Positions 25,148 through 33,688 of a stretch of DNA of 64,000 bases are shown piece after piece; position 1 is the first letter of the stretch, and every line of letters starts with the position of its first letter. The DNA is from an uncultured Anaeroplasma sp. Its GTDB lineage: Bacteria > Bacillota_I > Bacilli_A > Acholeplasmatales > Anaeroplasmataceae. The stretch covers positions 1-64,000 of the forward strand of contig CAMEJG010000004.1 of NCBI GenBank assembly GCA_945919465.1. The letters are read 5' to 3'. Position numbers and translations under genes: made by a program. The notes under the pieces were generated by a model that saw nothing but the letters and a program-made list of their open reading frames with translations, did no database searches and was not told the origin of the DNA.

Positions 25148-25942
25148 ATGTTAGGTGCAATTATTGGAGATATTGTTGGTTCTAGATTCGAAATGCAGAA
25201 TAACAGATCGAAGGATTTTGAATTTTTTTCAGATAAATGTACATTTACTGATGATTCAGTAATGACTATAGCAGTAGCACATGCAGTTATTAAAAGCTTA
25301 ACTGAAAATAGTGATTTGAAAGAAAATGCTGTTTATTATCTTAAAGCCTATGGAAGACTGTATCCTGATAGAGGATATGGGATGAGATTTTTTGATTGGA
25401 TTTTTTCATCTCAGAAAAAACCATATAATAGCTTTGGTAATGGTGCAGCTATGAGAGTTAGTCCTTGTGGATTTTTAGCTGACTCTATAAATCAGGCTAT
25501 TGAGTTTTCAAGAGCTGTAACAGAGGTTACTCATAATCATCCTGAAGGTATAAAGGGAGCAGAAGCAACAGCAGTATGTATTTATTTAGCTAAAACTAAT
25601 CATACTATAGAGGAAATTAGAGAATATGTGAATTCCCATTATTATAAAATTGATTTTAAACTTGATGATATAAGAGAATCTTATTTATTTAATGAAACAT
25701 GTCAAGAAACTGTACCACAGGCGATAGAAGCATTTTTAGAGTCTACAAGTTTTGAAGATGCGATTAGGAATGCAATTTCTATTGGTGGTGATAGTGATAC
25801 AATAGCTGCAATTACTGGTGGTATAGCAGAAGCTTTTTACGGGATTCCTGATGAATTTATTGAAAAAGCTTGTAGCTATTTGGATGTGAGATTAAGTAAT
25901 GTTATTCATGCATTTTATAAACAATTGTCTTCAAAGAAATAA
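25148..25942 (+). CDS. ADP-ribosylglycohydrolase
   Basis: This 264-residue DraG/ARH-family protein shows GAIIGDIVGSRFE at the start, the metal-binding FTDDSVMT (33-40), a middle FGNGAAMR and the C-terminal GGDSDTIAAITGGIAEAFYG. These residues coordinate the binuclear Mg site. It removes ADP-ribose from a protein or small molecule. AAGGAGG precedes ATG, and it follows the phosphoesterase gene. A link to the Fic genes is not implied, as the chemistry differs. Confidence 0.92.
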   Translation: MLGAIIGDIVGSRFEMQNNRSKDFEFFSDKCTFTDDSVMTIAVAHAVIKSLTENSDLKENAVYYLKAYGRLYPDRGYGMRFFDWIFSSQKKPYNSFGNGAAMRVSPCGFLADSINQAIEFSRAVTEVTHNHPEGIKGAEATAVCIYLAKTNHTIEEIREYVNSHYYKIDFKLDDIRESYLFNETCQETVPQAIEAFLESTSFEDAIRNAISIGGDSDTIAAITGGIAEAFYGIPDEFIEKACSYLDVRLSNVIHAFYKQLSSKK

Positions 25943-25951
25943 ATGAAAAAG

Positions 25952-25975
25952 GCCTTCAACTAGAAGGCATTTTTC
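25952..25975. terminator. Bidirectional terminator
   Basis: GCCTTC (25952-25957) and GAAGGC (25963-25968) with T-run on the plus strand and A-run upstream. The stop codon of the minus-strand repeat protein (25960-25962) lies in its loop. Confidence 0.85.
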
Positions 25976-27264
25976 AATAACATATTTAAAACGAATATTA
26001 GTATTATATTTATTGGATATAATACAATGCTATACATGAATGTAGGAATTATTCCTATGATATTTTTAATTTTTTTAAATATTTCAAATTCAGGCTTAAC
26101 AGTCTGATTTTTATTTTTATAATAGATATTTTTATTAATATAATAAATATTAAATATAGTTTTATATAATCCATTTAATTCTTTATTTTTAGCAATATTT
26201 ATTCCTTCAATAATTATTCTAAATGGATATACAATAAATGTATATATTATTGATAATATAGAAAATAATATTGATACTATAATAACTAATATCGCTTGCA
26301 AAATGAATTTTAATACTTTATATATTATTTTCATAAGCTTAATTAACTTATTGAATAACCATTTAATACCTAAATAGATACATTTAAATATATAATAGAA
26401 TAATTTATAAATAGGCTTTAAGATAAATTTATAAAATTTAATAAAAATCCATTTAATAATAAACCAAATTTTACTAAATAACCACTTAATACCTAAATAG
26501 ATATATTTAAATATATAATAGAATAATTTATAAATAGGCTTTAAGATAAATTTATAAAATTTAATAAAAATCCATTTAATAATAAACCAAATTTTACTAA
26601 ATAACCACTTAATACCTAAATAGATATATTTAAATATATAATAGAATAATTTATAAATAGGCTTTAAGATAAATTTATAAAATTTAATAAAAATCCATTT
26701 AATAATAAACCAAATTTTACTAAATAACCATTCAATGCCTAAATAGATATATTTAAATATGTAATAGAATAATTTATAAATAGGCTTTAAGATGAATTTA
26801 TAAAATTTAATAAAAATCCATTTAATAATAAACCAAATTTTACTAAATAACCATTTAATAATAAACCAAATTTTACCAAATAACCATTTAATGCCTAAAT
26901 AGATATATTTAAATATATAATAGAAAAATTTATAAATAGGCTTTAAGATTAATTTATAAAATAAAATAAATAATTTTTTTATTAATCTAAGAGGAGGCCT
27001 TATTACATATTTATAAATGATTTTGGATATAAAAACTATTAAACTTCCTAAGGGTTTTACAAGCTTATTATATAAAAATATAATAGGTTTAATAATTATA
27101 TATAAAAAGAAAAGCTTTATTATCTTCCAAATGAAAAGGATAAATGCTATTAATATATTAATTATAGGTTTAATAATTTTATTGAATATCGTTTTAAATA
27201 ATGATTTTATATAAGAAAAGATTATTTTAAATATATCCTTTATTGACAAAATGAATTTTTTCAT
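25960..27264 (-). CDS. Cationic-aromatic tandem-repeat membrane protein
   Basis: This 434-residue protein is composed mainly of Lys, Ile, Phe, Tyr, Trp and Leu. Its centre (about residues 100-300) is five tandem copies of a 41-residue unit. Each unit holds FYKFILKPIYKLFYYIFK, then YIYLGIKWLFSKIWFIIKW, i.e. hydrophobic segments separated by Lys-Pro or Gly and studded with Lys at roughly regular intervals. The ends are similar in composition but not repeated. It is probably membrane-embedded or membrane-lining; amphipathic cationic helices could also disrupt or shape membranes. It starts 12 bases after the GHKL kinase gene, making it the third gene of the LytTR/GHKL operon. No family was recognised. 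Confidence 0.75.
   Translation of the reverse strand: MKKFILSIKDIFKIIFSYIKSLFKTIFNKIIKPIINILIAFILFIWKIIKLFFLYIIIKPIIFLYNKLVKPLGSLIVFISKIIYKYVIRPPLRLIKKLFILFYKLILKPIYKFFYYIFKYIYLGIKWLFGKIWFIIKWLFSKIWFIIKWIFIKFYKFILKPIYKLFYYIFKYIYLGIEWLFSKIWFIIKWIFIKFYKFILKPIYKLFYYIFKYIYLGIKWLFSKIWFIIKWIFIKFYKFILKPIYKLFYYIFKYIYLGIKWLFSKIWFIIKWIFIKFYKFILKPIYKLFYYIFKCIYLGIKWLFNKLIKLMKIIYKVLKFILQAILVIIVSILFSILSIIYTFIVYPFRIIIEGINIAKNKELNGLYKTIFNIYYINKNIYYKNKNQTVKPEFEIFKKIKNIIGIIPTFMYSIVLYPINIILIFVLNMLLKNAF
26371..26960 (-). repeat. 123-bp coding tandem repeat, five copies
   Basis: Units begin at 26371, 26494, 26617, 26740 and 26896. The first three intervals are exactly 123 bases (41 codons). The last is 156, because of an extra 33 bases encoding a second KIWFIIKWLFS. 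The first three units differ at only a few bases, which implies recent expansion. Confidence 0.93.
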
Positions 27265-27276
27265 AATTCAACCTTA

Positions 27277-28563
27277 CTAAAATAATATTTTTATTGTGAA
27301 AGTTTCATCATTAATATCATAAGATAATAGAAGTTTATTTTCTTCTGCAATTTTACGAATAGAAGAGGTACCTATACCATGACCAACTTCACTATTTGTG
27401 GGCGATCCATTTTCATCATATGAAATATTACCATCAAAGGTATTAGTTATTTTAAGGGCAAGTCTATTATCATTATTTAAAAATGTGAGATTTATTGTTC
27501 GATCAATAGTCATTTTTAATACTGCATTGTATGCATTTTCTAAACAATTAGATAATAATATTGCAATCTTATAATTACTAATGTGAATAGCACTTTCTAT
27601 ATCATTTATTTTGATTTTTAGATTAATATTATTTTCTTCACATTTTTTTGCATAATAATCAATTACTGAATTAATTATTGGGTCTTTACAATACTGCAAT
27701 GTTGTATTATCCTCAATTATAGAAATATAATTATTTATAAAATCAATAGCTTCATCAAGCTTATTTGCTTTAATTAATGAATTTGTAGCAGTAAGAATAT
27801 GCTTAATATCGTGTCGTATTATTTTTAATTCTTCATCTTTTTGCTCTCTAATATCATTCGCAACTTCGATTCTTCTACAATGTTGTTCTATAACATTATT
27901 ATCAAATGATTGAATCATTATGCTTTTAAAATTTCTAAATATTAAGGAGAAAAACATTAAAGAAAATGTGTATGCAGAAATAATTGCAAAGGCAAACATA
28001 TCTAATCTTAAAAGACCACTTGAGGTTATTTCTGAAATCATACTTCTATATAGACTAATTATTATAAAGATTATTAATGAATATGCACCAAATACTGGCA
28101 AATAATTTGGAGTATATTTTTCGATATCATTATGAAGCTTTTTATAAAATAATCTCAAATATATTCCAATTAATATGAATAGAATAAAATATATAGCATA
28201 TTCTATTATTTGATTATTGTATCTACTACATAAAATATTTTTTACAACAAAAATTAAATATATATTAACATATATGTTCGTTGTAGCTACTGATAATGAT
28301 ATAAAGTGCAATTTACCCATTATTTGCATAAAAATACATTGAGGTGTTAATAATGTTAATATAAAGAATAAATTCATATTAAGATATTGTCCTAAAAAAT
28401 AATATAAGAAATGATTAACAGCTAATAATACACACATAAATATTACTGTGATTATTATTGATTTTATTAATTTGTGCTTATATTCTATTACTAATACTAA
28501 TGCAATCATTGAAAATATTGCAAATAGCATAATGGGCAGTATCTTAATAAAAACATCAAACAT
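27277..28563 (-). CDS. GHKL-type sensor histidine kinase (AgrC-like)
   Basis: This 428-residue kinase has about six membrane helices (about 1-215), a dimerisation/phosphoacceptor helix IIRHDIKHI with H251, and a GHKL ATPase. The ATPase shows NCLENAYNAV (N-box) and GHGIGTSSIRKIAEE (G-box). This is the AgrC/ComD architecture that usually senses peptides. ATG 28563 is chosen over GTG 28572 because AGGTG lies 6 bases upstream; it then starts 1 base after the regulator's stop. No AgrB/AgrD genes are present; the next gene is the repeat protein. Confidence 0.88.
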   Translation of the reverse strand: MFDVFIKILPIMLFAIFSMIALVLVIEYKHKLIKSIIITVIFMCVLLAVNHFLYYFLGQYLNMNLFFILTLLTPQCIFMQIMGKLHFISLSVATTNIYVNIYLIFVVKNILCSRYNNQIIEYAIYFILFILIGIYLRLFYKKLHNDIEKYTPNYLPVFGAYSLIIFIIISLYRSMISEITSSGLLRLDMFAFAIISAYTFSLMFFSLIFRNFKSIMIQSFDNNVIEQHCRRIEVANDIREQKDEELKIIRHDIKHILTATNSLIKANKLDEAIDFINNYISIIEDNTTLQYCKDPIINSVIDYYAKKCEENNINLKIKINDIESAIHISNYKIAILLSNCLENAYNAVLKMTIDRTINLTFLNNDNRLALKITNTFDGNISYDENGSPTNSEVGHGIGTSSIRKIAEENKLLLSYDINDETFTIKILF

Positions 28564-28564
28564 T

Positions 28565-29296
28565 CTATTCACCTAGAAGGTAATTAGCATATACCTTCTT
28601 AACATTTGCAAAGTATTTTTTTGATATAGGAATAATATCATTATTTTTCATTACAAATGAAATCTCTGTTATACCTTTAATATAATTCATATTAACTATA
28701 AATGCAGAATGACAATTTAAAAAATTATAATTATTATAATCAAAAGGAATAGAAGTTGAAAACTTAGTTCTTATAGAAACAGATCTAACAACCTCATTAT
28801 TTGTCATATGATATAAAATTCTTCTTTCATTTGATTCAATATACATTATTTCATTAATATCAATTGTAACAAAATCTAATACATCATTTTTAACTGAAAA
28901 TGTTGATTTTGCTTTAATATTTAAATGTTCTATTAATCTATTTAGGCATAAACTCATTTTTTCCCTATCTAATGGCTTTACTAAATAATCAAATGCATGA
29001 ACCTTGAAGGCATCAAGGGCATATTCTTTACTAGTTGTAGTAAAAATAATAGGAGCTTTTATATGCATCTGTCTAATTAGTTCAGCAAGCTCAATACCAT
29101 TTTGCTTCATAATTATATCTAAAAATATAACATCAACCTCATTATTTTTAATATATTTTAGATTACTAACTAGTTCATTAGAACCAATATATTTTCTAAT
29201 ATTTACTTTTATGTTATTTTTCTTTGAATAATCACTAATTAGTTTAGAAGTGTTATCTAATTCTTTCTTTTCATCATCACATACTATAATGTTCAT
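28565..29296 (-). CDS. LytTR-family response regulator (AgrA-like)
   Basis: This 243-residue regulator has a receiver domain (about 1-120; CDDE acidic pocket, phosphoacceptor D60 in VIFLDI, KPLD Lys). A LytTR DNA-binding domain follows (about 135-240). ATG 29296 follows GAAGGTGG. It is the first gene of a three-gene minus-strand operon with the GHKL kinase and the repeat protein. Two candidate LytTR half-sites lie upstream near 29445-29471. Confidence 0.92.
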   Translation of the reverse strand: MNIIVCDDEKKELDNTSKLISDYSKKNNIKVNIRKYIGSNELVSNLKYIKNNEVDVIFLDIIMKQNGIELAELIRQMHIKAPIIFTTTSKEYALDAFKVHAFDYLVKPLDREKMSLCLNRLIEHLNIKAKSTFSVKNDVLDFVTIDINEIMYIESNERRILYHMTNNEVVRSVSIRTKFSTSIPFDYNNYNFLNCHSAFIVNMNYIKGITEISFVMKNNDIIPISKKYFANVKKVYANYLLGE

Positions 29297-29714
29297 AAAT
29301 ACCACCTTCTTTATGTACATTTATACCATAAAATATTTATAAATTCAATAAATTGAAATTTATTATTAATAAATGTGAATTTTTTATATAAAATAATTAT
29401 TATAAATTTAATATATAAGATAAATGTAGTGATATTTTATCATTGTTAACTTTAATATATTAATTAACTATTATATCCTTTTATCAGGAGATTTAATTAT
29501 GATAAAAATTGAGGTTTTGTAAAAAATGATATTAAAATAGTATTTTTTTTATTATGATTATTAATTCCTTTATTGTTTATAATGGAATTTTACGGTTCTC
29601 ATATTATTTATATATTTTTTTGAAATTATATGAATTTATTTAAAAAATACTATGAAAATTTGATGAATTATTATATAATGAAAACATAGAAATTCGATTT
29701 GTGAGGTAAATATA
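29297..29714. other. Divergent intergenic region with possible LytTR sites
   Basis: No gene was found. On the minus strand, ATAGTTAAT (29463-29471) and AAAGTTAAC (29445-29453) each match the LytTR 9-bp consensus with one deviation, 18 bases apart start to start. Known AgrA sites are 21-22 apart, so this is tentative. The rest is AT-rich and probably holds promoters for both directions. Confidence 0.4.
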
Positions 29715-30572
29715 ATGAAAATAGCTTTAGCTGGTGCCTTTGGCAATTTAGGTCTAGAGATTCTAAAGCAATTAGTATTAACAGAACATGATATTGTTGC
29801 TTTAGATTTGAAGGAAAAGAAAATTCCTGAATTAGAAGGAAAATATGAATTTAAGGAAATTGATGTTACAAAAGTTGATACCTTAAAAAATACTTTAAAG
29901 TATTGTGATGTTGTAATATCTACAGTAGGATTAACAGGAGCTAGTACTCAATTCAGTTGCTACGAAATTGATTATCAAGGAAATGTTAATCTATATAATG
30001 AAGCCATAAAGGCTCATGTAAGAAAATTTATTTATATTTCTGTTATTGCTTGTGATTTAGAGGATGCAGAGGATGTGCCAATGTTAGAGGCAAAGAAAAT
30101 GTTTGAAGATGTATTGAAAAATGGAAGTATGGAATATATTATTCATCGTCCTACTGGTTATTTTTATGATATTATAAAGGTATTTAGACCTTATGTCGAA
30201 AAGGGAAAAATGCAATTATTAAGTGGCTATAAGGATGTTAAAGCAAATGTAGTTGATTGCCCTGATTTTGCTAAATTTATAGTTGAAACTATGAATGAAA
30301 CTAATAAAGTATATAATGTTGGTGGCAAGGAAACATATACTTATTATGAGATTTCTAAAATGTGTTTTGAGGCTGCTAATAAGCCATTAGTAATTAAATA
30401 TGCTCCTAAATTTTTATTTTCAATTTTAGCAAGCTTACCTAAAATTAAAAAAGAAGGTAAAAGAGATATTATTTTATTTTCAAGATTTACATTATCTCAT
30501 GATTTGGTAGGAGATACTATTGTTGGAGAAAATAGTTTTAAGGAATATATTTATAAAAGTTTTAAGGAGTAA
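29715..30572 (+). CDS. NAD(P)-binding, NmrA/extended-SDR-like protein
   Basis: This 285-residue Rossmann-fold protein has the dinucleotide loop GAFGNLGLEI (7-16), an acidic end of beta-2 (VALDLK) and STVGLTG in place of the classical motif. There is no clear YxxxK catalytic pair, so it is an atypical SDR/NmrA-like redox sensor or epimerase-like enzyme. GAGG precedes ATG. The remnant of a flavodoxin-ferredoxin gene follows immediately. Confidence 0.78.
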   Translation: MKIALAGAFGNLGLEILKQLVLTEHDIVALDLKEKKIPELEGKYEFKEIDVTKVDTLKNTLKYCDVVISTVGLTGASTQFSCYEIDYQGNVNLYNEAIKAHVRKFIYISVIACDLEDAEDVPMLEAKKMFEDVLKNGSMEYIIHRPTGYFYDIIKVFRPYVEKGKMQLLSGYKDVKANVVDCPDFAKFIVETMNETNKVYNVGGKETYTYYEISKMCFEAANKPLVIKYAPKFLFSILASLPKIKKEGKRDIILFSRFTLSHDLVGDTIVGENSFKEYIYKSFKE

Positions 30573-30581
30573 TTTATTATA

Positions 30582-30991
30582 TTGTATTTTTCTGCAACTG
30601 GTAATGGTGAATTTGTAGCTAAAAATATAGCTCATTTGAATAATGATTAAGTAATTAATTTATCTTTATATTTAAAAAAAATGAGGATTTTAATCTTACT
30701 AAGGTAGGCGCTATGCATAAAAGGAGTGGTAAGCCTGTTACTTGGTTATTTGATACATTTTTTATTAAACCTAAAAAGTTTTATACAACTGATGAATGCA
30801 TTGGCTGTGACTTATGTGAGAAGTTATGTCCTTTAAATAATATTAAACTATTAGATAAAAAGCCAACTTGGGGAAATAATTGTATTCATTGTACTGCATG
30901 TATTAATAGATGTCCTAAAGAAGCTATTGAATATGGTAAAAAAACTCAAGGAAAGAATAGATATGTAGCTATAAAATATAAAGCTGAATAA
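30582..30991 (+). pseudogene. EFR1-type flavodoxin-ferredoxin, internally deleted
   Basis: The frame from 30582 gives LYFSATGNGEFVAKNIA, the FMN-binding start of an EFR1-family flavodoxin, and stops at 30648-30650. In another frame, sequence ending at 30991 encodes the family's C-terminal 2[4Fe-4S] ferredoxin: CIGCDLCEKLCP and CIHCTACINRCP. Most of the flavodoxin domain is missing and the halves are out of frame, so this is an internal deletion. The 92-residue ferredoxin part from ATG 30713 could still be translated, but no good ribosome binding site precedes it. Confidence 0.82.
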
Positions 30992-31036
30992 TTTAATTAT
31001 TTAGTTAATATTTTATATAAAAAAATGAATTTTTTT

Positions 31037-31068
31037 AGAGAAATATGATTAATTATTTCTCTTTTTTT
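31037..31068 (+). terminator. Terminator
   Basis: AGAGAAATA (31037-31045) pairs with TATTTCTCT (31054-31062), followed by a T-run. Confidence 0.85.
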
Positions 31069-31165
31069 ACAATGCAACCAGAAGTTTACATAAAGAAACT
31101 ATAAATTTATTGATAAAGATTTAAAATTAAAGTAATATTTAGTTGTAAATTATGGAGGTTTAAAA

Positions 31166-31963
31166 ATGAGCTTTGGTGAAAAATTATCAAAATTAAGAAA
31201 AGAGAATAATTATACTCAAGAACAACTAGCCGATGTATTAAATGTTTCAAGACAATCTGTTAGTAAGTGGGAAAGTGATTTAGCTTATCCTGAAACTGAA
31301 AAGCTTATAAAAATAAGTGAGCTTTTTAATTCGTCATTAGATTATTTAATGAAAGATACTAATGAAAATGATACTAGTAAAAATGATACAAATAATATTA
31401 GATTATGTAATATCTTTAATCTAAATATTAAGGAAAGAAAAAGTGAAAAAATGATATTAGGATTACCTTTATATCATATTGGAAAAAATGCTAAAGGATT
31501 CTTCGCAATTGGTATTAATGCAAAAGGTGTAATTTCTATTGGCTTATTATCAAGAGGAATAATTTCCTTAGGATTATTATCCTTAGGAGTTATTTCATTA
31601 GGTATAATGTCATTAGGATTATTAGCATTAGGTGTTTTGGTTTTAGGCTTGATTTCTTGTGGTTGTATTTCAGTAGGATTTTTAGCTATTGGTGCTATTT
31701 CTTTAGGAATTATTTCTATTGGAGGAATATCAGTAGGAGATTTTGCAGTTGGGGGTTTTGCTATCGGAAAATATTTTGCTTATGGTGATACTGCTAATGC
31801 AATGGTTACTATAGGAATAACTGATTCTTATGGTGATGTAGTTTCTGTATATGATAAGTTATCAATAAATGATGCTATAAGTGTAAAAAATGCATTAGAT
31901 CAGGTAGTACCTAGTTATTTTAGTTGGATAAAGGATATTATAAAATCATGTATTAAAGCTTAG
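31166..31963 (+). CDS. XRE regulator with Gly-pentad repeat domain
   Basis: This 265-residue protein has an N-terminal XRE helix-turn-helix (about 7-60; TQEQLADVLNVSRQSVSKWE). Residues about 105-200 form some sixteen consecutive five-residue units of the type (S/A)(L/I/V)Gxx, such as ISLGLLSLGVISLGIMSLG. These repeats could be a hydrophobic beta-solenoid or a membrane-inserted Gly-zipper. The C-terminal 60 residues are soluble. ATG follows GGAGG. It is 9 bases upstream of a methyltransferase gene, so they form an operon. The repeat domain's function is unknown. Confidence 0.8.
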   Translation: MSFGEKLSKLRKENNYTQEQLADVLNVSRQSVSKWESDLAYPETEKLIKISELFNSSLDYLMKDTNENDTSKNDTNNIRLCNIFNLNIKERKSEKMILGLPLYHIGKNAKGFFAIGINAKGVISIGLLSRGIISLGLLSLGVISLGIMSLGLLALGVLVLGLISCGCISVGFLAIGAISLGIISIGGISVGDFAVGGFAIGKYFAYGDTANAMVTIGITDSYGDVVSVYDKLSINDAISVKNALDQVVPSYFSWIKDIIKSCIKA

Positions 31964-31972
31964 GAGTAATAT

Positions 31973-32554
31973 ATGGAATTAGAATTAGATAAACTTTTAA
32001 GAATAAAAACTAGTGGAAGAGATGATTCAAACTCGGATCTAACAAATTTTCCATATGAACCAACTCCATATTCCGTATTAGAGCTATTAGCTAATAGTGG
32101 ATATTTATCTAAAAATGATGTGGTAATTGATTATGGTTCTGGTAAAGGAAGAGTTGATTTTTATTTAGCATATTATCTCAAATGTCATATGATAGGTGTT
32201 GAATATGATAATAGATTATTTCAAAGAGCAATTTCTAATCTTAAAGATGCTAAAAGTAAAAGTAGAGTAGAATTTGTTTTAAAAAATGCTAGTGAATATG
32301 AAATTCCTAATAATGCTAAAGCTTTATATTTCTTTAATCCATTTAATATATCAGTTTTAATTGATGTTATTAATAATTTAAAGGAAAGTATAAAAAAAAA
32401 TAAGAGAAATGTTTTATTAATCTTTTATTATCCTTCTAAAAAATATTTAGAATATTTAAATAGCGAAAAAGATATAAAGCATATTGATGATTTAGATTGT
32501 AAAGAACTATTTAATAATGATAGTAGAGAAGTAATCTCTATTTACAAAATATAA
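31973..32554 (+). CDS. Class I SAM-dependent methyltransferase
   Basis: This 193-residue protein has the SAM-binding motif I VVIDYGSGKGRVDF, an acidic residue at the end of beta-2 (IGVEYDN) and NPF in the motif IV position (YFFNPFNI). It is a small-domain methyltransferase of unknown substrate. It begins 9 bases after the XRE/Gly-pentad regulator and is probably co-expressed with it. Confidence 0.82.
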   Translation: MELELDKLLRIKTSGRDDSNSDLTNFPYEPTPYSVLELLANSGYLSKNDVVIDYGSGKGRVDFYLAYYLKCHMIGVEYDNRLFQRAISNLKDAKSKSRVEFVLKNASEYEIPNNAKALYFFNPFNISVLIDVINNLKESIKKNKRNVLLIFYYPSKKYLEYLNSEKDIKHIDDLDCKELFNNDSREVISIYKI

Positions 32555-32558
32555 AATA

Positions 32559-32588
32559 AATGCTCACAATATAGTGGGCATTATTTTT
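32559..32588 (+). terminator. Terminator
   Basis: TGCTCAC (32561-32567) pairs with GTGGGCA (32574-32580) including one G-T pair, followed by a T-rich run. Confidence 0.7.
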
Positions 32589-32764
32589 ATAAAATATACT
32601 AATTTAAACTGAAATTCATCATAAATTTTAAAAAAATTAATTATTTTTTAATTTTTATTTTAATTTTTTATAAATTATGATATAATCGAGTCATAAAAAG
32701 TGATAATTATATGTAGTATATTACTTTTTATTCATTTTTAATAAAAATATAAAGGGATGATATT

Positions 32765-32890
32765 ATGAAGTACGTAGAATTATCAATTAAATATAAAAAT
32801 TTTAATGATACTATATTAGATATTATAGCTTCTAATCGTCAGAGAATGTTTTCTGATAGAATTAAAAATAAAAGAAGAAAAATAAGATGA
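32765..32890 (+). CDS. 41-residue basic small protein
   Basis: An ATG at 32765, with AAAGGGATG 8 bases upstream, opens a 41-codon frame ending in TGA at 32888-32890. The product is acidic/neutral at the start and strongly basic at the end (DRIKNKRRKIR). Its stop overlaps the start of the flavodoxin lipoprotein gene (ATGA), which implies translational coupling. There is no membrane segment or known family. It could be a leader peptide controlling the next gene or a small regulatory protein. Confidence 0.6.
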   Translation: MKYVELSIKYKNFNDTILDIIASNRQRMFSDRIKNKRRKIR

Positions 32891-33543
32891 AAAAGCTTCT
32901 CTTTTTATTTGTAGTTTCATTATTTTTATTAGTAAGCTGTAATATAAATATATCTAATAATCGTAGCAGTAGTAGTAATATAAATACTACCACTAATACT
33001 AGTATCCCTAGCAGTAATAAATCATCAGTTACTTCACCTAAACCATCTGAAGATAATACAATAGATGTTTTAGTTGTATATTTTTCTCCACTAGGAGAAG
33101 AGAATAATATAGTTAATAAATTAGCTTCAAGCTATGATGCAGATACCTTTGAAATAAAACCATTATATCCATATAATAAGGCTGATCTAGATTTTAATAA
33201 TCCTTCTAGTAGAGTTTCTATTGAATATAGCGACCCATATAGGCAGGTAGAGCTAATAACAATTTATGTTGAAAATTTTGAAAAGTATGACTATATATTC
33301 ATTGGAGCTCCTATTTGGTATGGGAAATTAAGCTGGGTAATTAATGATTTTATAATAAATAATGAATTTTATGATAAAACAATTATTCCTTTTGGTGTAT
33401 CTGATATTTTTGATTTAGATGTTTCAAACATTAAGGAATTGGCTCCATATTCGAAAGTAGTTGATGGGAAAAAATTTTCTTCTAGAGCTTCAGAAAAAGA
33501 TATTAATGATTGGATGAAGGAAGTAAGCTCTATTATAGATTAG
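32887..33543 (+). CDS. Flavodoxin-domain lipoprotein
   Basis: This 218-residue protein has a lipoprotein signal peptide (lipobox LVSC, C18) and a Ser/Thr/Asn-rich linker (about 19-58). The flavodoxin domain shows VVYFSPLGEENN in the phosphate-loop position and FIGAPIWYGKLSW. It is probably an extracytoplasmic FMN-dependent redox protein. The P-loop has Pro-Leu-Gly-Glu rather than the usual GxTxxxA, so FMN binding is not certain. It overlaps the 41-residue gene by 4 bases. Confidence 0.85.
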   Translation: MKKLLFLFVVSLFLLVSCNINISNNRSSSSNINTTTNTSIPSSNKSSVTSPKPSEDNTIDVLVVYFSPLGEENNIVNKLASSYDADTFEIKPLYPYNKADLDFNNPSSRVSIEYSDPYRQVELITIYVENFEKYDYIFIGAPIWYGKLSWVINDFIINNEFYDKTIIPFGVSDIFDLDVSNIKELAPYSKVVDGKKFSSRASEKDINDWMKEVSSIID

Positions 33544-33590
33544 TTTTTCTATATTTAAAATCTTATTTAAATATTACATTAATTTCTAAA

Positions 33591-33623
33591 AATATATTAG
33601 CTTTTGCTAATATATTTTTTTTT
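33591..33623 (+). terminator. Terminator
   Basis: AATATATTAGC (33591-33601) and GCTAATATATT (33606-33616) form a perfect stem with loop TTTT and a following T-run. Confidence 0.9.
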
Positions 33624-33688
33624 GAAATGACTTGATTTTAAAAATATTTAATATATAATCTCAATATAATTAATTAAAGGAGATATTT

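Noticed and set aside
24452..25942. Phosphoesterase and ADP-ribosylglycohydrolase as an antidote to the Fic proteins
   Set aside because: Fic modification is usually AMPylation, which these enzyme families do not reverse, and the genes lie 17 kb away outside the island.
26371..26960. CRISPR array or non-coding satellite
   Set aside because: The repeat is contiguous without spacers, the unit is a multiple of three, and one long reading frame is maintained across all copies.
27017..27214. Plus-strand 65-codon frame opposite the repeat protein
   Set aside because: It is a shadow of the repeat-protein gene and has no independent start signals.
29491..29530. Short frame with a Shine-Dalgarno-like sequence (ATG near 29500)
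   Set aside because: It encodes only seven residues before a stop; no leader-peptide structure or downstream target on that strand is evident.
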